DNA of 64,000 nucleotides from positions 50,162,396 to 50,226,395 of the forward strand of contig NC_012870.2 of assembly GCF_000003195.3 (NCBI RefSeq). Reading direction: 5' to 3'. Every line of letters begins with the position of its first letter. Position 1 is the first letter of the stretch. This DNA is from Sorghum bicolor (taxonomy: Eukaryota; Streptophyta; Magnoliopsida; Poales; Poaceae). The notes under the pieces are model-generated. The model was not told the origin of the DNA. It saw only the letters and a list, made by a program, of their open reading frames with translations, and ran no database searches. The translations under genes and the position numbers were made by a program. This document shows, piece by piece, positions 53,093 through 63,047 of this stretch.

Positions 53093-55081
53093 AGTTCCTC
53101 CAAGCTGGCCTTTGCTTGTCTTGAAGCAAAATGCGGGTTTAGCATAAAAGAGTTGGATTGGACATTGCTTTAATAAAGTAACTTTGCAAAGTCTACTAAT
53201 ATAGCACCATGCTTTTTATAGCTAAAAGAGTGGTTTTGAAGTTTTACCATAAATCATAGTGTTGTGTGGTTTTGAAGTTTTACCATAAATCATAGTATTG
53301 TGGGGTTTTTTAGCTTTTCACTTTGATCATGCAAAAAGTAAAATAGAGCAATAGGCAGAAACTTCCTTCCTTGCTTTAGTTAAGCTAAGACTATGTCTAG
53401 AGGGTTTTGAAATTTTAGAAAACAAAGCTTGCTTTAGTTCCTCAATTGGCTCACTCGATCGCTCAGTGGTGTTTTGTAAACCTCACTAAAGCCAGAAGTG
53501 ATAGCCTTTATTACCTACATCTAATGGGATGATATGTGGAGCTATGGGTAGGCAAGAACTAAGCAAACTTGTGTTGTGTATATTGTTAAGCTAGACACTT
53601 AGATCGCTAGGAGCAACAGGTCATGCAAAGATGATCATGATATGGTGAAGATGGTTGGTTTAATGAAAGGTGGGAAAAGAATGAAGAAAAAATACTCCTT
53701 GAGATTTCCTCATGTCTCTTGAAGGGGATATGGTTATTATGGATAACTTTTTTGATAAATGATAAGGTCGGAAATGTGTCCTCACATTTCTTTTGGGCTA
53801 TATGCCTCATATAGATATTTTTTTTGTCTTGTTTTTAGCAAGCCATATCCTTCTCCCTTTTAAAGACCGATTGTTGAGGAATCTTTTGCGTGTCTCAACT
53901 GTATGGAGTAAAAGGGGAAAGGATAGATGCATATTTCCAGTTTAGAAATAGCATGGGGCTAGAAATGGGATATATGAATACTTTTGCAGATCTCTAGGGT
54001 AGAGAATAAGCAATAATTTCATGGTTGCAAACTTCCGAAATGGAGAGTTGGCAATAGTGACAGGTGTAAGTGGGATATTGATCAAAAAGGCATGACAAGC
54101 TTCTCTACTTAGATCAATAAGGTCTAAGAAACTCACACTAACAAGAGCTTTTTATGGTGGCTTCCTATCTAAATGAGTGTGTATATATTGGCTAGTGGTG
54201 GGACAAGGAAAAACACCATAGAGGAACTTTGGCAGGATTTGTAATTTTCTTGAAATAAACCTCTAGACTTTATCATAACTCTTCTTCAAGCAGGTCAAAA
54301 GATTTACTCTAACTCTACTACACTTAATCTTACCAAGAATAACTAAGATCAACCATATGCAACCCACAAAACTGAGATTTATAGCAAACTTCTCCAAAAC
54401 TATTGTGGCAGGGATCGCATAGCAGACTTGTGCATCGTTTTTTAGCAATGATTCATCATTTCCAACTTATTAACATGGGTTCAACAGGAATTGAAGCAGG
54501 ATTACCTTTTAGGTTAAGCGTAATAAATGGCAATATATGATCAAGCTAACCATGTCCTTCATGAGATATAACAATAAATGTAAAAGTGGAAAAGTAAAGG
54601 AGCAATAATAAGAACGTACTTTAGTGGGGACATGTCCTCCCCCAAGCTAGCTTGTTGCTGAGTGTAGAGCTTCTTCTCTCAGATTGATATCTTTTTCTTT
54701 TATTTATTTGATTTAAAAGGGAAAAAAACCTAACTACTATTTGATGATACAACTTAAGGCTATTCATATTTTATTCGAAACTAAATGAGATACCATAAAG
54801 TCCCTTCATGATTGTTTCAAGGACTCTTATTTTTTTTATTTTTTTTATTTATTTATTTCATTATTATATTTCTTTATTATATTATTATTATATATATTTA
54901 ACTGCATACTTAAACTTTTATTTTGTTTTTATCATTTTTTACATGCAATGATTTAAAATGATCCTAATTCTAAATGCGGTGGAAGGATAAACCTAATCTA
55001 AATGCAGTGCACGATTTAAAGGCAAAACTTAAATGCAGAATGTAGATGCAAAATTTAAATGCAGAGAGAGTAAAACATACC
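53093..55081 (-). other. Element C non-coding tail
   Basis: No polymerase or integrase. The minus strand has CTAGCTTGGGGGAGGACATG at ~54634-54653, the counterpart of the inner AGCTTGGGGGAG of element A, and CAGCTTGGAGGAACT directly before the LTR at 53093-53107 as the likely polypurine tract. AT-rich low complexity at 54830-54900. Confidence 0.65.
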
Positions 55082-57011
55082 TTAAAACCATGGGGGTTCT
55101 TCCTCGGTTGGAAGTTTGTCTTTCGGTGACTTTCCTTTGAGGGGATCTTCTTCTTCTTCCTCTTTCCAGACGGCCTGCTCCTTGTCAGGAGTCACACACG
55201 AGGCAGTTGATGAGGGTTCCTTCTTCTTATGCCATCCTCTTCTCCTTGATCTTGGGTTCTTGGATTCGGCCCTCTTCTTGTCGGTACCTGGTTTCCTCGA
55301 GTTTCTTGCTTCTTTTTCATCGGGTTGCCTTGTCTGCAAGTTAGTTGCATACAAAGGGCCAAGGGCAAAGGGAAATGTTTCTCTTTTCCCAGCAAGAGTC
55401 ATTTGAATTTTCCCAGAACCAACGAAAATGCAAGCATTAATAGTATTAAGAAAGGGACGTCCTAGGATTAGAGGGACATCTTTACTATTCCCCATGTCTA
55501 ATATCATAAATCAGCAGGGATGTAAGAGCCTCTAATTTGAACTAACAAATCAGTAGCTATTCCTTCTATATAACATGTTGATTGATCAGCAAGTTGCAAA
55601 TAAGCAGCAGCAGGGGCCATGGGTGAGTAGAATAGAGTGTTATACTTTTCTTTAGACATTATATTAACACATGATCCTAGATCACAAACAGCATTTAAAA
55701 AAGTATGAGGCCCAATAGTGCATTCAATTATGGTACTACCAGGATCACTTTTCTTAAGAGGAAGATCTTGATCTACAAAGTTAAAATACTTTATATCAAC
55801 AAGATTAGCAGTCTCCATATTTTTGGGTTGACTAGGAATTTTACCACATTCAAAAGATGGTATAATAGAAGCAATTTGAGCTAATTGGGTTTCTAGCATC
55901 TTATTAAAGCTTAGTTGATTTTTCATAGCAGAAGAGAAATCATGCAATTTAGCATTTATATTCTCAAGTATCTTGTCATTAGCAAGCAACTTTTTATTTA
56001 AGTTGTCAGTTAATCTACCTTGACTATAAACAAGATCTTTTAAACTCGGATACCCATTGTTGTTGTTATTAGGAAAACTAGAACGAGGAAACAAATTAAA
56101 AGTGTTACATTGAGAGTTGGAGCGCTGATTCCATCATTGATTTGGTTGGCGAAAACCATTATCATTGTCGAGGAAGTTGAGATCTTCATGAGTCTCAGGG
56201 CAGTGATTGCCAAAATGTCCAGATTCACCACAGACTTCGCAAGTCATGTATGAATATAGGGATTGAATAGCTTCTTGAGTACTCATCCTTTCATATTGTT
56301 CCAGCTTCTTGGAAAATACATCCATCTTGGCTACAATCATGCCAGCTTCTTTAAGAGAATGCATACCTCTCTTGCGGGGCTGTAGTCGTTCATCGTTCCA
56401 TCCTTGATTGGACACCATCTTCTCTATCAATGCTTTAGCGTCTGCAACACCAAGAGAGAAAAAGGCACCGCCAGCTGTGGCATCTCAATGGCTCCTATCT
56501 TGTGGGACTAGACCATGATAGAAGTTTTGGACCAAAGCCAGTCTTCCATCCCAAGGTGTGGATAGGCAACAACATACTCTTGAAATTTCTCCCAAGCATC
56601 GGCAATGGATTCCTCAGCTTGTTGTGTAAAACTAGAGATTTTATTGCGAAGAGCATTGGTCTTGCCTATAGGGAAGAACTTAACAAGCAAAGCATTGGAA
56701 CACTTGTCCCATGTATCTACAGAATCACGATTGGCATAATTGCTTCGCTTTTCCTAGCAAAGAGAAAGGAAAGAGATGAAGATTGATAGCTTCTTCTGGG
56801 ATTCCCTTAATTGTAAAGGTGCTGCATATCTCCAAGAAATGTTGGAGATTGCATTGGCATCATCATGAGCTTTGCCATGGAAAAGACTAGCTTGGACCAT
56901 AGTGATCAATGCGGGCTTCAACTCAGAATTGGAGTTGGCATCAATCACAACTGGACTGGTTGCTACATTAGCAATAGAAGGAGCGGAGAATTCACGAATG
57001 GTCTTGGCCAT
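55082..57011 (-). pseudogene. Element C gag-protease relic
   Basis: From ATG at 57011 on the minus strand: MAKTIREFSAPSIANV, SELKPALITMVQASLFHGKA, frameshift near 56855, LLVKFFPIGKTNALRNKISS region (~56690), EAGMIVAKMDVFSKKLEQ, zinc knuckle CEVCGESGHFGNHC (~56250-56209), PSLKDLVYSQGRL, NQLSFNKMLETQLAQIASI, then a protease-like domain with CDLGSCVNIM, LQLADQSTCYIEGIA, SYIPADL, a stop at 55504-55506, PLILGRPFLNTINACIF and a charged tail. CDLG instead of CDTG is common in Athila-type elements. Collinear with B. About five lesions. Confidence 0.78.
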
Positions 57012-57144
57012 GTTCGTGAGAGAAGGGATGATAGAAAAGAAAAAGGTTAAGAAGGAAATGAAAGGTAAAATTAACGGGATAAAGTGGAACAAACTTACTT
57101 TGAAGATTGGTTCTTAAAGAACTCGATGCTCACACCGATTGCCT

Positions 57145-57162
57145 TCCTCGGCAACGTTGCCA
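57145..57162 (-). other. Element C primer-binding site, tRNA-Asp type, diverged
   Basis: The minus strand reads TGGCAACGTTGCCGAGGA, 8 bases after the LTR end, the same spacing as in A and B. Confidence 0.65.
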
Positions 57163-57170
57163 GAAATGCT

Positions 57171-58409
57171 TGTTGGCAATTCTTAACGCAATCACCAATG
57201 GTAGACACAAAGTCTAGTCCCTAGCAATGGCACTAGAAATGTGGGTTGACACTTCTTAGTAATACTAAGAGAGGACAAAGGTTAACTACTATCCTTGAAG
57301 CATCGAGAAGGTAGTTCTTAGCTACACCTAAGGTGTGGCTAGAGTTGGCTAGTCCACTAATGCCTAGCATGGTTGTCAATCCCGACACTGGTAGGGCCAA
57401 CAGGCGTGATTGTAATCTACCTAAATGAATTTTGTTCTACAAGTGCACAGAACTATCATGTGTAGCACTTTGCCTGGTGAGTAACCAGGTGTCAATTTAT
57501 AATTTCCCAAAGGAAGGCAGGGTGATGTGGTCGAGTTGGGTAAGAATGGATAATCAGAGTTAGGAATGTTAATGTATGGGTTGGCTAGTGAGGATGGATA
57601 GGTAAAGGTTACCAAACTAACTTACCGACTAACCTCAAGGGGTTAAAAGATAAATAAGAGTGGTAGTAGATTTAGGGGACCCAGTAAAAGGATAGCACTA
57701 GTTATTCAAATCAAGCAAATAAGCATACCCGTCCTAAACTCACCGTATGGTTGATTAGGCACGAAGCACAACGATCCTTACGTTTTAAGAACTAGATCGA
57801 TCGTGGGGGAATATGTAGGCAATCAGGGTTGTCACCACCTAGTGCTACCCTAGCTATCTGTGGGTCTAGCCATATGTGAATGTAAGCCTATAGCCTAAGC
57901 GCCGTGCTTAATCTATATTCCTACTATGTTTACCCGAGCTCTGGAGTAAAGACACCCTAACCAGACGACAGCAATTACTAGCTTGAACAACTAACACTAA
58001 ACTAACCAAGCACTTATCCCGACACAATCAAGCACCTAAGCTCACTAATGAAATGATCACTATAAACCAAGTACTTAAAAGGTAAATAGCACTCAAATAC
58101 CAAAAGTAGATGATAAATAAAAGAGTACTAAGATAGCAAAGGTGTAATACCAGAGGGGAGAGGAGGAAGACTCTTCCCATCTCCAAGCTGAGCTACGCCT
58201 GGCTACTCTTCCCGCTTACAACTCCGAGATGCTAGAGCGAAGCTAAGCTGGCTACCTAAGCGAGGGAGCTACTACACTAACACTTGCTCTAAACTCTATG
58301 CTATGCTTGAGCCTCTTCTTGTGTTCTCTTCTTTTCTCCCTTCCTCGAAATAGTGGCCGAGAGGGTCCTTTTATAGGCCAGGGAGTCTTCTGGTGGAAGG
58401 AGCTCGCAG
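57171..58409 (-). repeat. Element C 5' LTR, outer part missing
   Basis: 1,239 bp matching 41930-42926 plus 52264-52540. Similarity ends at GGAGCTCGCAG (58409), where LINE sequence starts. The TATAAAAG box is kept (~58373). Confidence 0.85.
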
Positions 58410-58628
58410 ATTTGGGTTTTAATTATATTCAAAACACCCCTCTAATTTGGGTTTTAATTATATTCGAAACATTTTTGCTGAAGTAAATGTAAGATTTCTG
58501 AAGATTTGGTGTCTCACTAAATTGATGGCAGAATTCATGAAGTATGTTCTTAATAGCCTGTGCTTCCTAAAGGTCGGCCTTTCCATGGAGTATAAGGTCA
58601 TCTGCAAACAGTAAAGAGTGTAGTCTAA
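58410..58628 (-). pseudogene. LINE reverse-transcriptase fragment (FADD motif)
   Basis: The minus strand reads LHSLLFADDLILHGKADL at ~58612-58560, then EAQAIKNILHEF and QKSYIYFSKNVSNIIKT. FADD is the RT catalytic motif of plant L1 elements. A 35-bp tandem duplication (ATTTGGGTTTTAATTATATT units at ~58410 and ~58445) lies at the junction with element C. Continues upstream at 58797. Confidence 0.8.
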
Positions 58629-58793
58629 GGACCTGTTTGGCATGGCTCCAGAGTGGACAAACCTCACTGACAAAACACAACTCTGGAGCTCTGAGTACCG
58701 TTTTAGCCAAACATCTCTAACAGACAGCTTCAACTCCACTCAAAACTGGCTCCAACTGGATTTCTGGAGTGGAGCTGCTCTGTCTGGAGACCC
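58629..58793. mobile_element. MITE inserted in the LINE reverse-transcriptase region
   Basis: 165 bp, left end GGACCTGTTTGGCATGGCTC, right end weakly matching as its inverse. Flanked by TAA on both sides (58626-58628 and 58794-58796). LINE coding (GISLGPNAP and LHSLLFADD) resumes on either side. The 73-codon frame over it is not a gene. Confidence 0.75.
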
Positions 58794-58796
58794 TAA

Positions 58797-58935
58797 GGTG
58801 CATTGGGTCCCAAGGAAATACCGTAGAGATTACTATTGTGAAGAGCATGCTGCAGCCTATTAGAAAGTTTATTAATAGCAATAACAAAGAGATAAAGAGA
58901 GAGAGGACATTACACCAAACAGTTGGCCAGCATCA
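58797..58935 (-). pseudogene. LINE reverse-transcriptase fragment, upstream of the MITE
   Basis: The minus strand reads PLSLYLFVIAINKLSNRLQH, then ALHNSNLYGISLGPNAP, which joins to LHSLLFADD across the MITE at 58629-58793. The left limit of similarity is unclear (58915-58935), so the LINE is 5'-truncated, as is common. Confidence 0.75.
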
Positions 58936-59091
58936 TCAGTCATGCGCCGTCTTGCACATCGGGCAATTCTTTATAGCGAATTCCTAAGCATCCACACGAC
59001 GGACAGCTAGTTGCCTTGCCTGCCTACCGGCTCGCCGCCACTCTGCTCAACGTGGCGACGCCGCACCCGAGTGTGGCCGCGCCACCACCTA
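58936..59091. other. Short intergenic segment upstream of the receptor gene
   Basis: Becomes GC-rich from ~59020. Nothing definite; possibly the distal promoter of the receptor gene. Confidence 0.4.
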
Positions 59092-59220
59092 GGGCCCCGT
59101 TCGTTTCCTGGGTATTGACGTTCAGGAATAATTCCGGCTGGATAGGTAGTTTATATTTATATACGATTCTATCAACTGGAATGAATCCTGGCTTGAAACG
59201 GTTCAAAACGAACGAGCCCT
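59092..59220. mobile_element. Small MITE with GGGCCCCGTTCG ends, upstream of the receptor gene
   Basis: About 128 bp. Left end GGGCCCCGTTCGTTTCCTGG, right end (reverse complement) GGGCTCGTTCGTTTTGAACC. Flanked by CTA or TA on both sides (59089-59091 and 59219-59221). It sits 400-530 bp before the chosen start codon and supplies an AT-rich TTTATATTTATATAC stretch. Confidence 0.7.
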
Positions 59221-59618
59221 AAGTCAGCCGGGTCATGGCTCGCCACGCCGCCACCTAGGCCGCCCCGACTTCGCGTCCTCTCAAGCCGTGCAGCCATGCA
59301 GCGTGCTAGCTCCAATGGCACCCACCACGCACCACCAGACCGGATTCGCCCGCCGCTCATCAATCCACTGACGCAAAATTTGCTGTGCGCCGCCACCTGT
59401 CTCGGTGCCCACCACCGCCTTCCTTTTCAGCAGCACCGGTCCGGCGGGGCCCATTTCCACTTCCATTCCCTGATGCTTTGCCGCCACTAGCCCACTCGCC
59501 ACAACCGCAGCCGCCATGGCCCAGCCATCGCTCTCTGTTCCCGTTCCTCCCTTCAAAGCGCGGCACGCCCAAGAAACCAGCAACAGCCTCCTTCTCAAGG
59601 CTCAAGGCTCAGGGCAGC

Positions 59619-62600
59619 ATGCCGCAGCTCCCTCCCATGTCTTGTGCCACCGCATTCTTGCTCCTTGTCACCATCGCCTTCTGCCCTACGCCGGCGCCGT
59701 CCGAAGGCGCCGGTGAAGCGGCCGTCCTGCGCGCCTTCATCGCGTCACTGCCGCCAGTTTCCCGGCGCGTCCTCCGCCCGTCGTGGAGGGCGACGAACGC
59801 CAGCACCAGTGGCGGCAGGTCGAGGACCCACTGCGCGTTCCTGGGCGTCCAGTGCACCGCCACGGGCGCGGTCGCGGCAGTTAACCTCTCCGGAGCGGGG
59901 TTGTCCGGCGACCTCGCGGCCACCGCGCCTCGGCTCTGCGCTCTACCGGCGCTCGCCGCGCTCGACCTCAGTCGGAACCGCTTCACGGGCGCCGTCCCCG
60001 CTGCTCTCACGGCGTGCTCGGTAGTCGCCACGCTACTCCTCGGCGGAAATCTCCTCACCGGTGCTGTTCCCCTGGAGCTCCTCTCCTCGCCCCAGCTTCG
60101 GAAGGTCGACCTCAGCTACAACACACTCGCCGGTGATATCTCCGGCTCGAGCTCGCCGGTCCTCGAGTACCTCGACCTCAGCGTCAACATGCTCTCCGGG
60201 ACAGTCCCGCTGGAGCTCGCCGCGCTCCCGTCGCTCATCTACATGGACCTGAGCGGCAACAATCTGTCTGGACCAGTGCCGGAGTTCCCCGCACCGTGCA
60301 GGCTCGTCTACCTCAGCCTCTTCTCCAACCAGCTCTCGGGCGGGATTCCCCGGAGCCTCGCCAACTGCCACAACCTCACCACCTTGTACCTGTCCTACAA
60401 CGTCATTGGCGGCAAGGTGCCAGATTTCTTTGCATCCTTGCCGAAATTGCAGAAGCTTTACCTTGACGACAACAAGTTCGTCGGGGAGCTGCCACAGAGC
60501 ATCGGTACGCTTGTGAGTCTGGAACAATTGGTGGTGTCCAATAACGGGTTTACCGGCACTGTGCCAGATGCAATTGGGAAGTGTCAGTCACTGACAATGC
60601 TCTACTTGGATCGCAACAACTTCAGCGGCTCGATTCCGGTGTTCGTCAGCAATTTTAGCAGGCTACAGAAGTTATCTATGGCTCACAATAGAATTTCTGG
60701 AAGAATTCCACCTGAAATTGGGAAGTGCCAGGAGTTAGTTGAGTTACAGCTCCAGAACAACAGCCTGTCCGGGACAATACCACTGGAGATTTGCAAGCTT
60801 AGCCAACTGCAGAACTTTTACCTCCACAATAATAGCCTTAGAGGCGAGCTACCTGCAGAGATCACTCAAATCAGGAAGCTAAGAGAGATCTCCCTGTTCG
60901 ACAATAACTTCACTGGAGTGTTGCCACAGGCCCTGGGGTTGAACACTACACCTGGACTTGTTCAGGTCGACCTCACCGGCAATCACTTTCACGGGGAAAT
61001 TCCACCTGGTCTTTGTACTGGAGGCCAGCTCAGTGTTCTTGATCTTGGATACAACCAGTTCAGTGGAAGTTTACCTATCGGAATTTTGAAATGTGAGTCT
61101 CTCCAGAGGTTAATTCTGAACAACAATCTAATCACTGGAAACATACCTGCGAATTTGGGCACAAACATAGGACTCTCTTACATGGACATTAGTGGTAATC
61201 TACTCCATGGTGTGATACCTGCTGTCCTTGGTTCATGGCGCAATCTAACAATGCTTGACATCTCCAATAACCTCTTCTCTGGACCAATACCCCGTGAGCT
61301 CAGTGCTTTGACCAAGCTTGAGACTCTGCGCATGTCGTCAAACAGGCTTACAGGTCCTATACCACATGAGTTAGGAAACTGTAAGGATCTTCTCTGTTTG
61401 GATCTTGGAAAGAACCTTCTCAACGGAAGTATACCTGCAGAAATCACGACACTTAATAGCCTGCAAAGTCTTGTACTTGGCGCAAACAATCTCACAGGAA
61501 GAATACCGGACTCCTTCACTGCAGCACAGGATTTAATTGAGCTGCAGCTTGGTGACAATCGTTTGGAAGGAGCAATTCCTGACAGCCTAGGCAACCTTCA
61601 GTACCTGTCCAAAGCTCTTAACATTAGCCATAACAGATTGAGCGGCCAAATTCCAAATAGCCTTGGAAAACTTCAAGATCTGGAACTGCTTGACTTGTCA
61701 ATGAATTCATTGTCCGGTCCAATCCCGTCGCAACTGAGCAACATGGTCTCACTTTTAGTTGTCAACATTTCATTCAATGAGCTGTCTGGTCTGCTCCCTG
61801 GAAACTGGCCTAAGCTTGCAACAAAGTCACCTGATGGTTTTTTGGGCAATCCTCAGTTATGCATACAGTCAGATTGTCTGCATCGCTCCAACAATCAACT
61901 TGCTCGGAAACTACACTATAGCAAGACAAGAATCATTGTGGCATTGCTAGTGTCAACTCTTGCTATCATAGTTGCTGGTTTGTGTGTAGTTTACTACATT
62001 GTGAAGAGGTCCCAACACTTGTCAGCAAGTCATGCCTCTGTCCGTAGCCTGGACACAACAGAGGAATTGCCTGAAGACCTGACCTATGAAGATATCCTTC
62101 GGGCAACAGACAACTGGAGTGAGAAATATGTCATTGGAAGAGGCCGACATGGTACAGTCTACCGGACAGAATGCAAACTTGGTAAAGACTGGGCAGTCAA
62201 GACAGTTGATCTATCCAAATGCAAATTCCCCATTGAAATGAAAATTTTAAACACAGTGAAGCACCGGAACATCGTCAGGATGGAGGGCTACTGCATTCGT
62301 GGTAGTGTCGGTCTAATCCTGTATGAGTACATGCCTGAGGGAACGCTCTTCGATCTGTTGCATGAAAGGAAGCCTCGAGTGCCTCTTGACTGCATGGCGC
62401 GGTGGCAGATTGCGCTTGGTGTAGCGCAAGCCCTATCCTATTTGCACCATGACTGTGTACCCATGATTGTTCATAGAGATGTCAAGTCAAGCAACATACT
62501 GATGGATGCAGAGTTAGTACCCAAGCTCACAGACTTCGGCATGGGGAAAATTGTCTGTGATGAGAATGCCGATGCAACAGTGTCTGCCATCATTGGTACC

Positions 62601-63047
62601 CTTGGCTACATTGCTCCAGGTAGGTTCTTTCACAATTTATACCATAATTTGTTTGATCATATCACCATGGCGACTTGTACTTCAGGGCTGACACGTTCTG
62701 TATTATATGTGTACCCAGAGCATGGATACTCTACAAGATTAACTGAGAAGAGTGATGTCTACAGCTATGGAGTAGTGTTACTTGAGCTCCTATGCAGGAA
62801 GACGCCTCTGGATTCATCGTTCGGAGATGGTACTGACATTGTGACATGGATGAGAACTAACCTGGAGCATGAAGATCGCTGCAGCATCATAAGCCTCATG
62901 GATGAAGAGATGACCTATTGGCCTGAAGATGAACAAGAAAAGGCTCTGAGCTTGCTGGACCTTGCGGTTTCATGCACGCAGGTGGCTTGCCAGTCTAGGC
63001 CTTCCATGAGGGAGGTTGTGAAGATGTTGTTGAAGATAGAAAAGTAA
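59619..63047 (+). CDS. LRR receptor-like kinase, PEPR-like (LRR-XI), two exons
   Basis: Exons 59619-62619 and 62719-63047 give 1,109 residues; Arabidopsis PEPR1 has about 1,120. Start: the ATG at 59619 is followed by a signal peptide (CATAFLLLVTIAFC); the upstream frame has no ATG and is proline-rich leader. Then an LRR N-cap (WRATNAS to HCAFLGVQC), ~26 LRRs with the plant consensus (~85-740), a transmembrane helix ~771-794 (IIVALLVSTLAIIVAGLCVV) and the kinase: loop VIGRGRHGTVY 838-848, Lys861 in WAVK, HRD with Asp954, DFG at 972-974, APE split by the intron. All catalytic residues are present, so an active RD-type kinase is expected. The GT-AG intron 62620-62718 is 99 bp and stop-free. Role by family: plasma-membrane peptide receptor in immunity or development; the ligand cannot be read from sequence. 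PEPR assignment is from memory of motifs. Confidence 0.93.
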   Translation: MPQLPPMSCATAFLLLVTIAFCPTPAPSEGAGEAAVLRAFIASLPPVSRRVLRPSWRATNASTSGGRSRTHCAFLGVQCTATGAVAAVNLSGAGLSGDLAATAPRLCALPALAALDLSRNRFTGAVPAALTACSVVATLLLGGNLLTGAVPLELLSSPQLRKVDLSYNTLAGDISGSSSPVLEYLDLSVNMLSGTVPLELAALPSLIYMDLSGNNLSGPVPEFPAPCRLVYLSLFSNQLSGGIPRSLANCHNLTTLYLSYNVIGGKVPDFFASLPKLQKLYLDDNKFVGELPQSIGTLVSLEQLVVSNNGFTGTVPDAIGKCQSLTMLYLDRNNFSGSIPVFVSNFSRLQKLSMAHNRISGRIPPEIGKCQELVELQLQNNSLSGTIPLEICKLSQLQNFYLHNNSLRGELPAEITQIRKLREISLFDNNFTGVLPQALGLNTTPGLVQVDLTGNHFHGEIPPGLCTGGQLSVLDLGYNQFSGSLPIGILKCESLQRLILNNNLITGNIPANLGTNIGLSYMDISGNLLHGVIPAVLGSWRNLTMLDISNNLFSGPIPRELSALTKLETLRMSSNRLTGPIPHELGNCKDLLCLDLGKNLLNGSIPAEITTLNSLQSLVLGANNLTGRIPDSFTAAQDLIELQLGDNRLEGAIPDSLGNLQYLSKALNISHNRLSGQIPNSLGKLQDLELLDLSMNSLSGPIPSQLSNMVSLLVVNISFNELSGLLPGNWPKLATKSPDGFLGNPQLCIQSDCLHRSNNQLARKLHYSKTRIIVALLVSTLAIIVAGLCVVYYIVKRSQHLSASHASVRSLDTTEELPEDLTYEDILRATDNWSEKYVIGRGRHGTVYRTECKLGKDWAVKTVDLSKCKFPIEMKILNTVKHRNIVRMEGYCIRGSVGLILYEYMPEGTLFDLLHERKPRVPLDCMARWQIALGVAQALSYLHHDCVPMIVHRDVKSSNILMDAELVPKLTDFGMGKIVCDENADATVSAIIGTLGYIAPGRFFHNLYHNLFDHITMATCTSGLTRSVLYVYPEHGYSTRLTEKSDVYSYGVVLLELLCRKTPLDSSFGDGTDIVTWMRTNLEHEDRCSIISLMDEEMTYWPEDEQEKALSLLDLAVSCTQVACQSRPSMREVVKMLLKIEK

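Larger units (their letters stand above)
41930..58409 (-). mobile_element. Element C: old gag-type Ty3/gypsy element, 5' LTR truncated, hosting copia E
   Basis: Minus-strand element inserted in the LINE. 3' LTR: 41930-53092 minus the nested copia E (true length ~1,821 bp). Internal part: 53093-57170. 5' LTR: 57171-58409, missing its first ~580 bp. The first ~320 bp compared differ at about 38 positions (12 percent), making C the oldest LTR element here. It encodes gag and a protease-like domain only. About 200 codons of the LINE are missing at the truncated end, so one deletion probably removed part of the LTR and part of the target. Confidence 0.85.

Noticed and set aside
40081..58935. Shared TTGGCCAG at 40081 and ~58923 as a LINE target duplication
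   Set aside because: The left copy is not adjacent to the A tail (about 27 bp away), so an 8-bp chance match is as likely.
59385..59618. 78-codon N-terminal extension of the receptor kinase
   Set aside because: It begins at GTG, is proline-rich without an ATG, and would bury the signal peptide that starts at the ATG at 59619.
61178..61594. Minus-strand frames opposite the receptor gene (61178-61594, 60033-60527, 59609-60058)
   Set aside because: Antisense shadows of GC-biased LRR codons.
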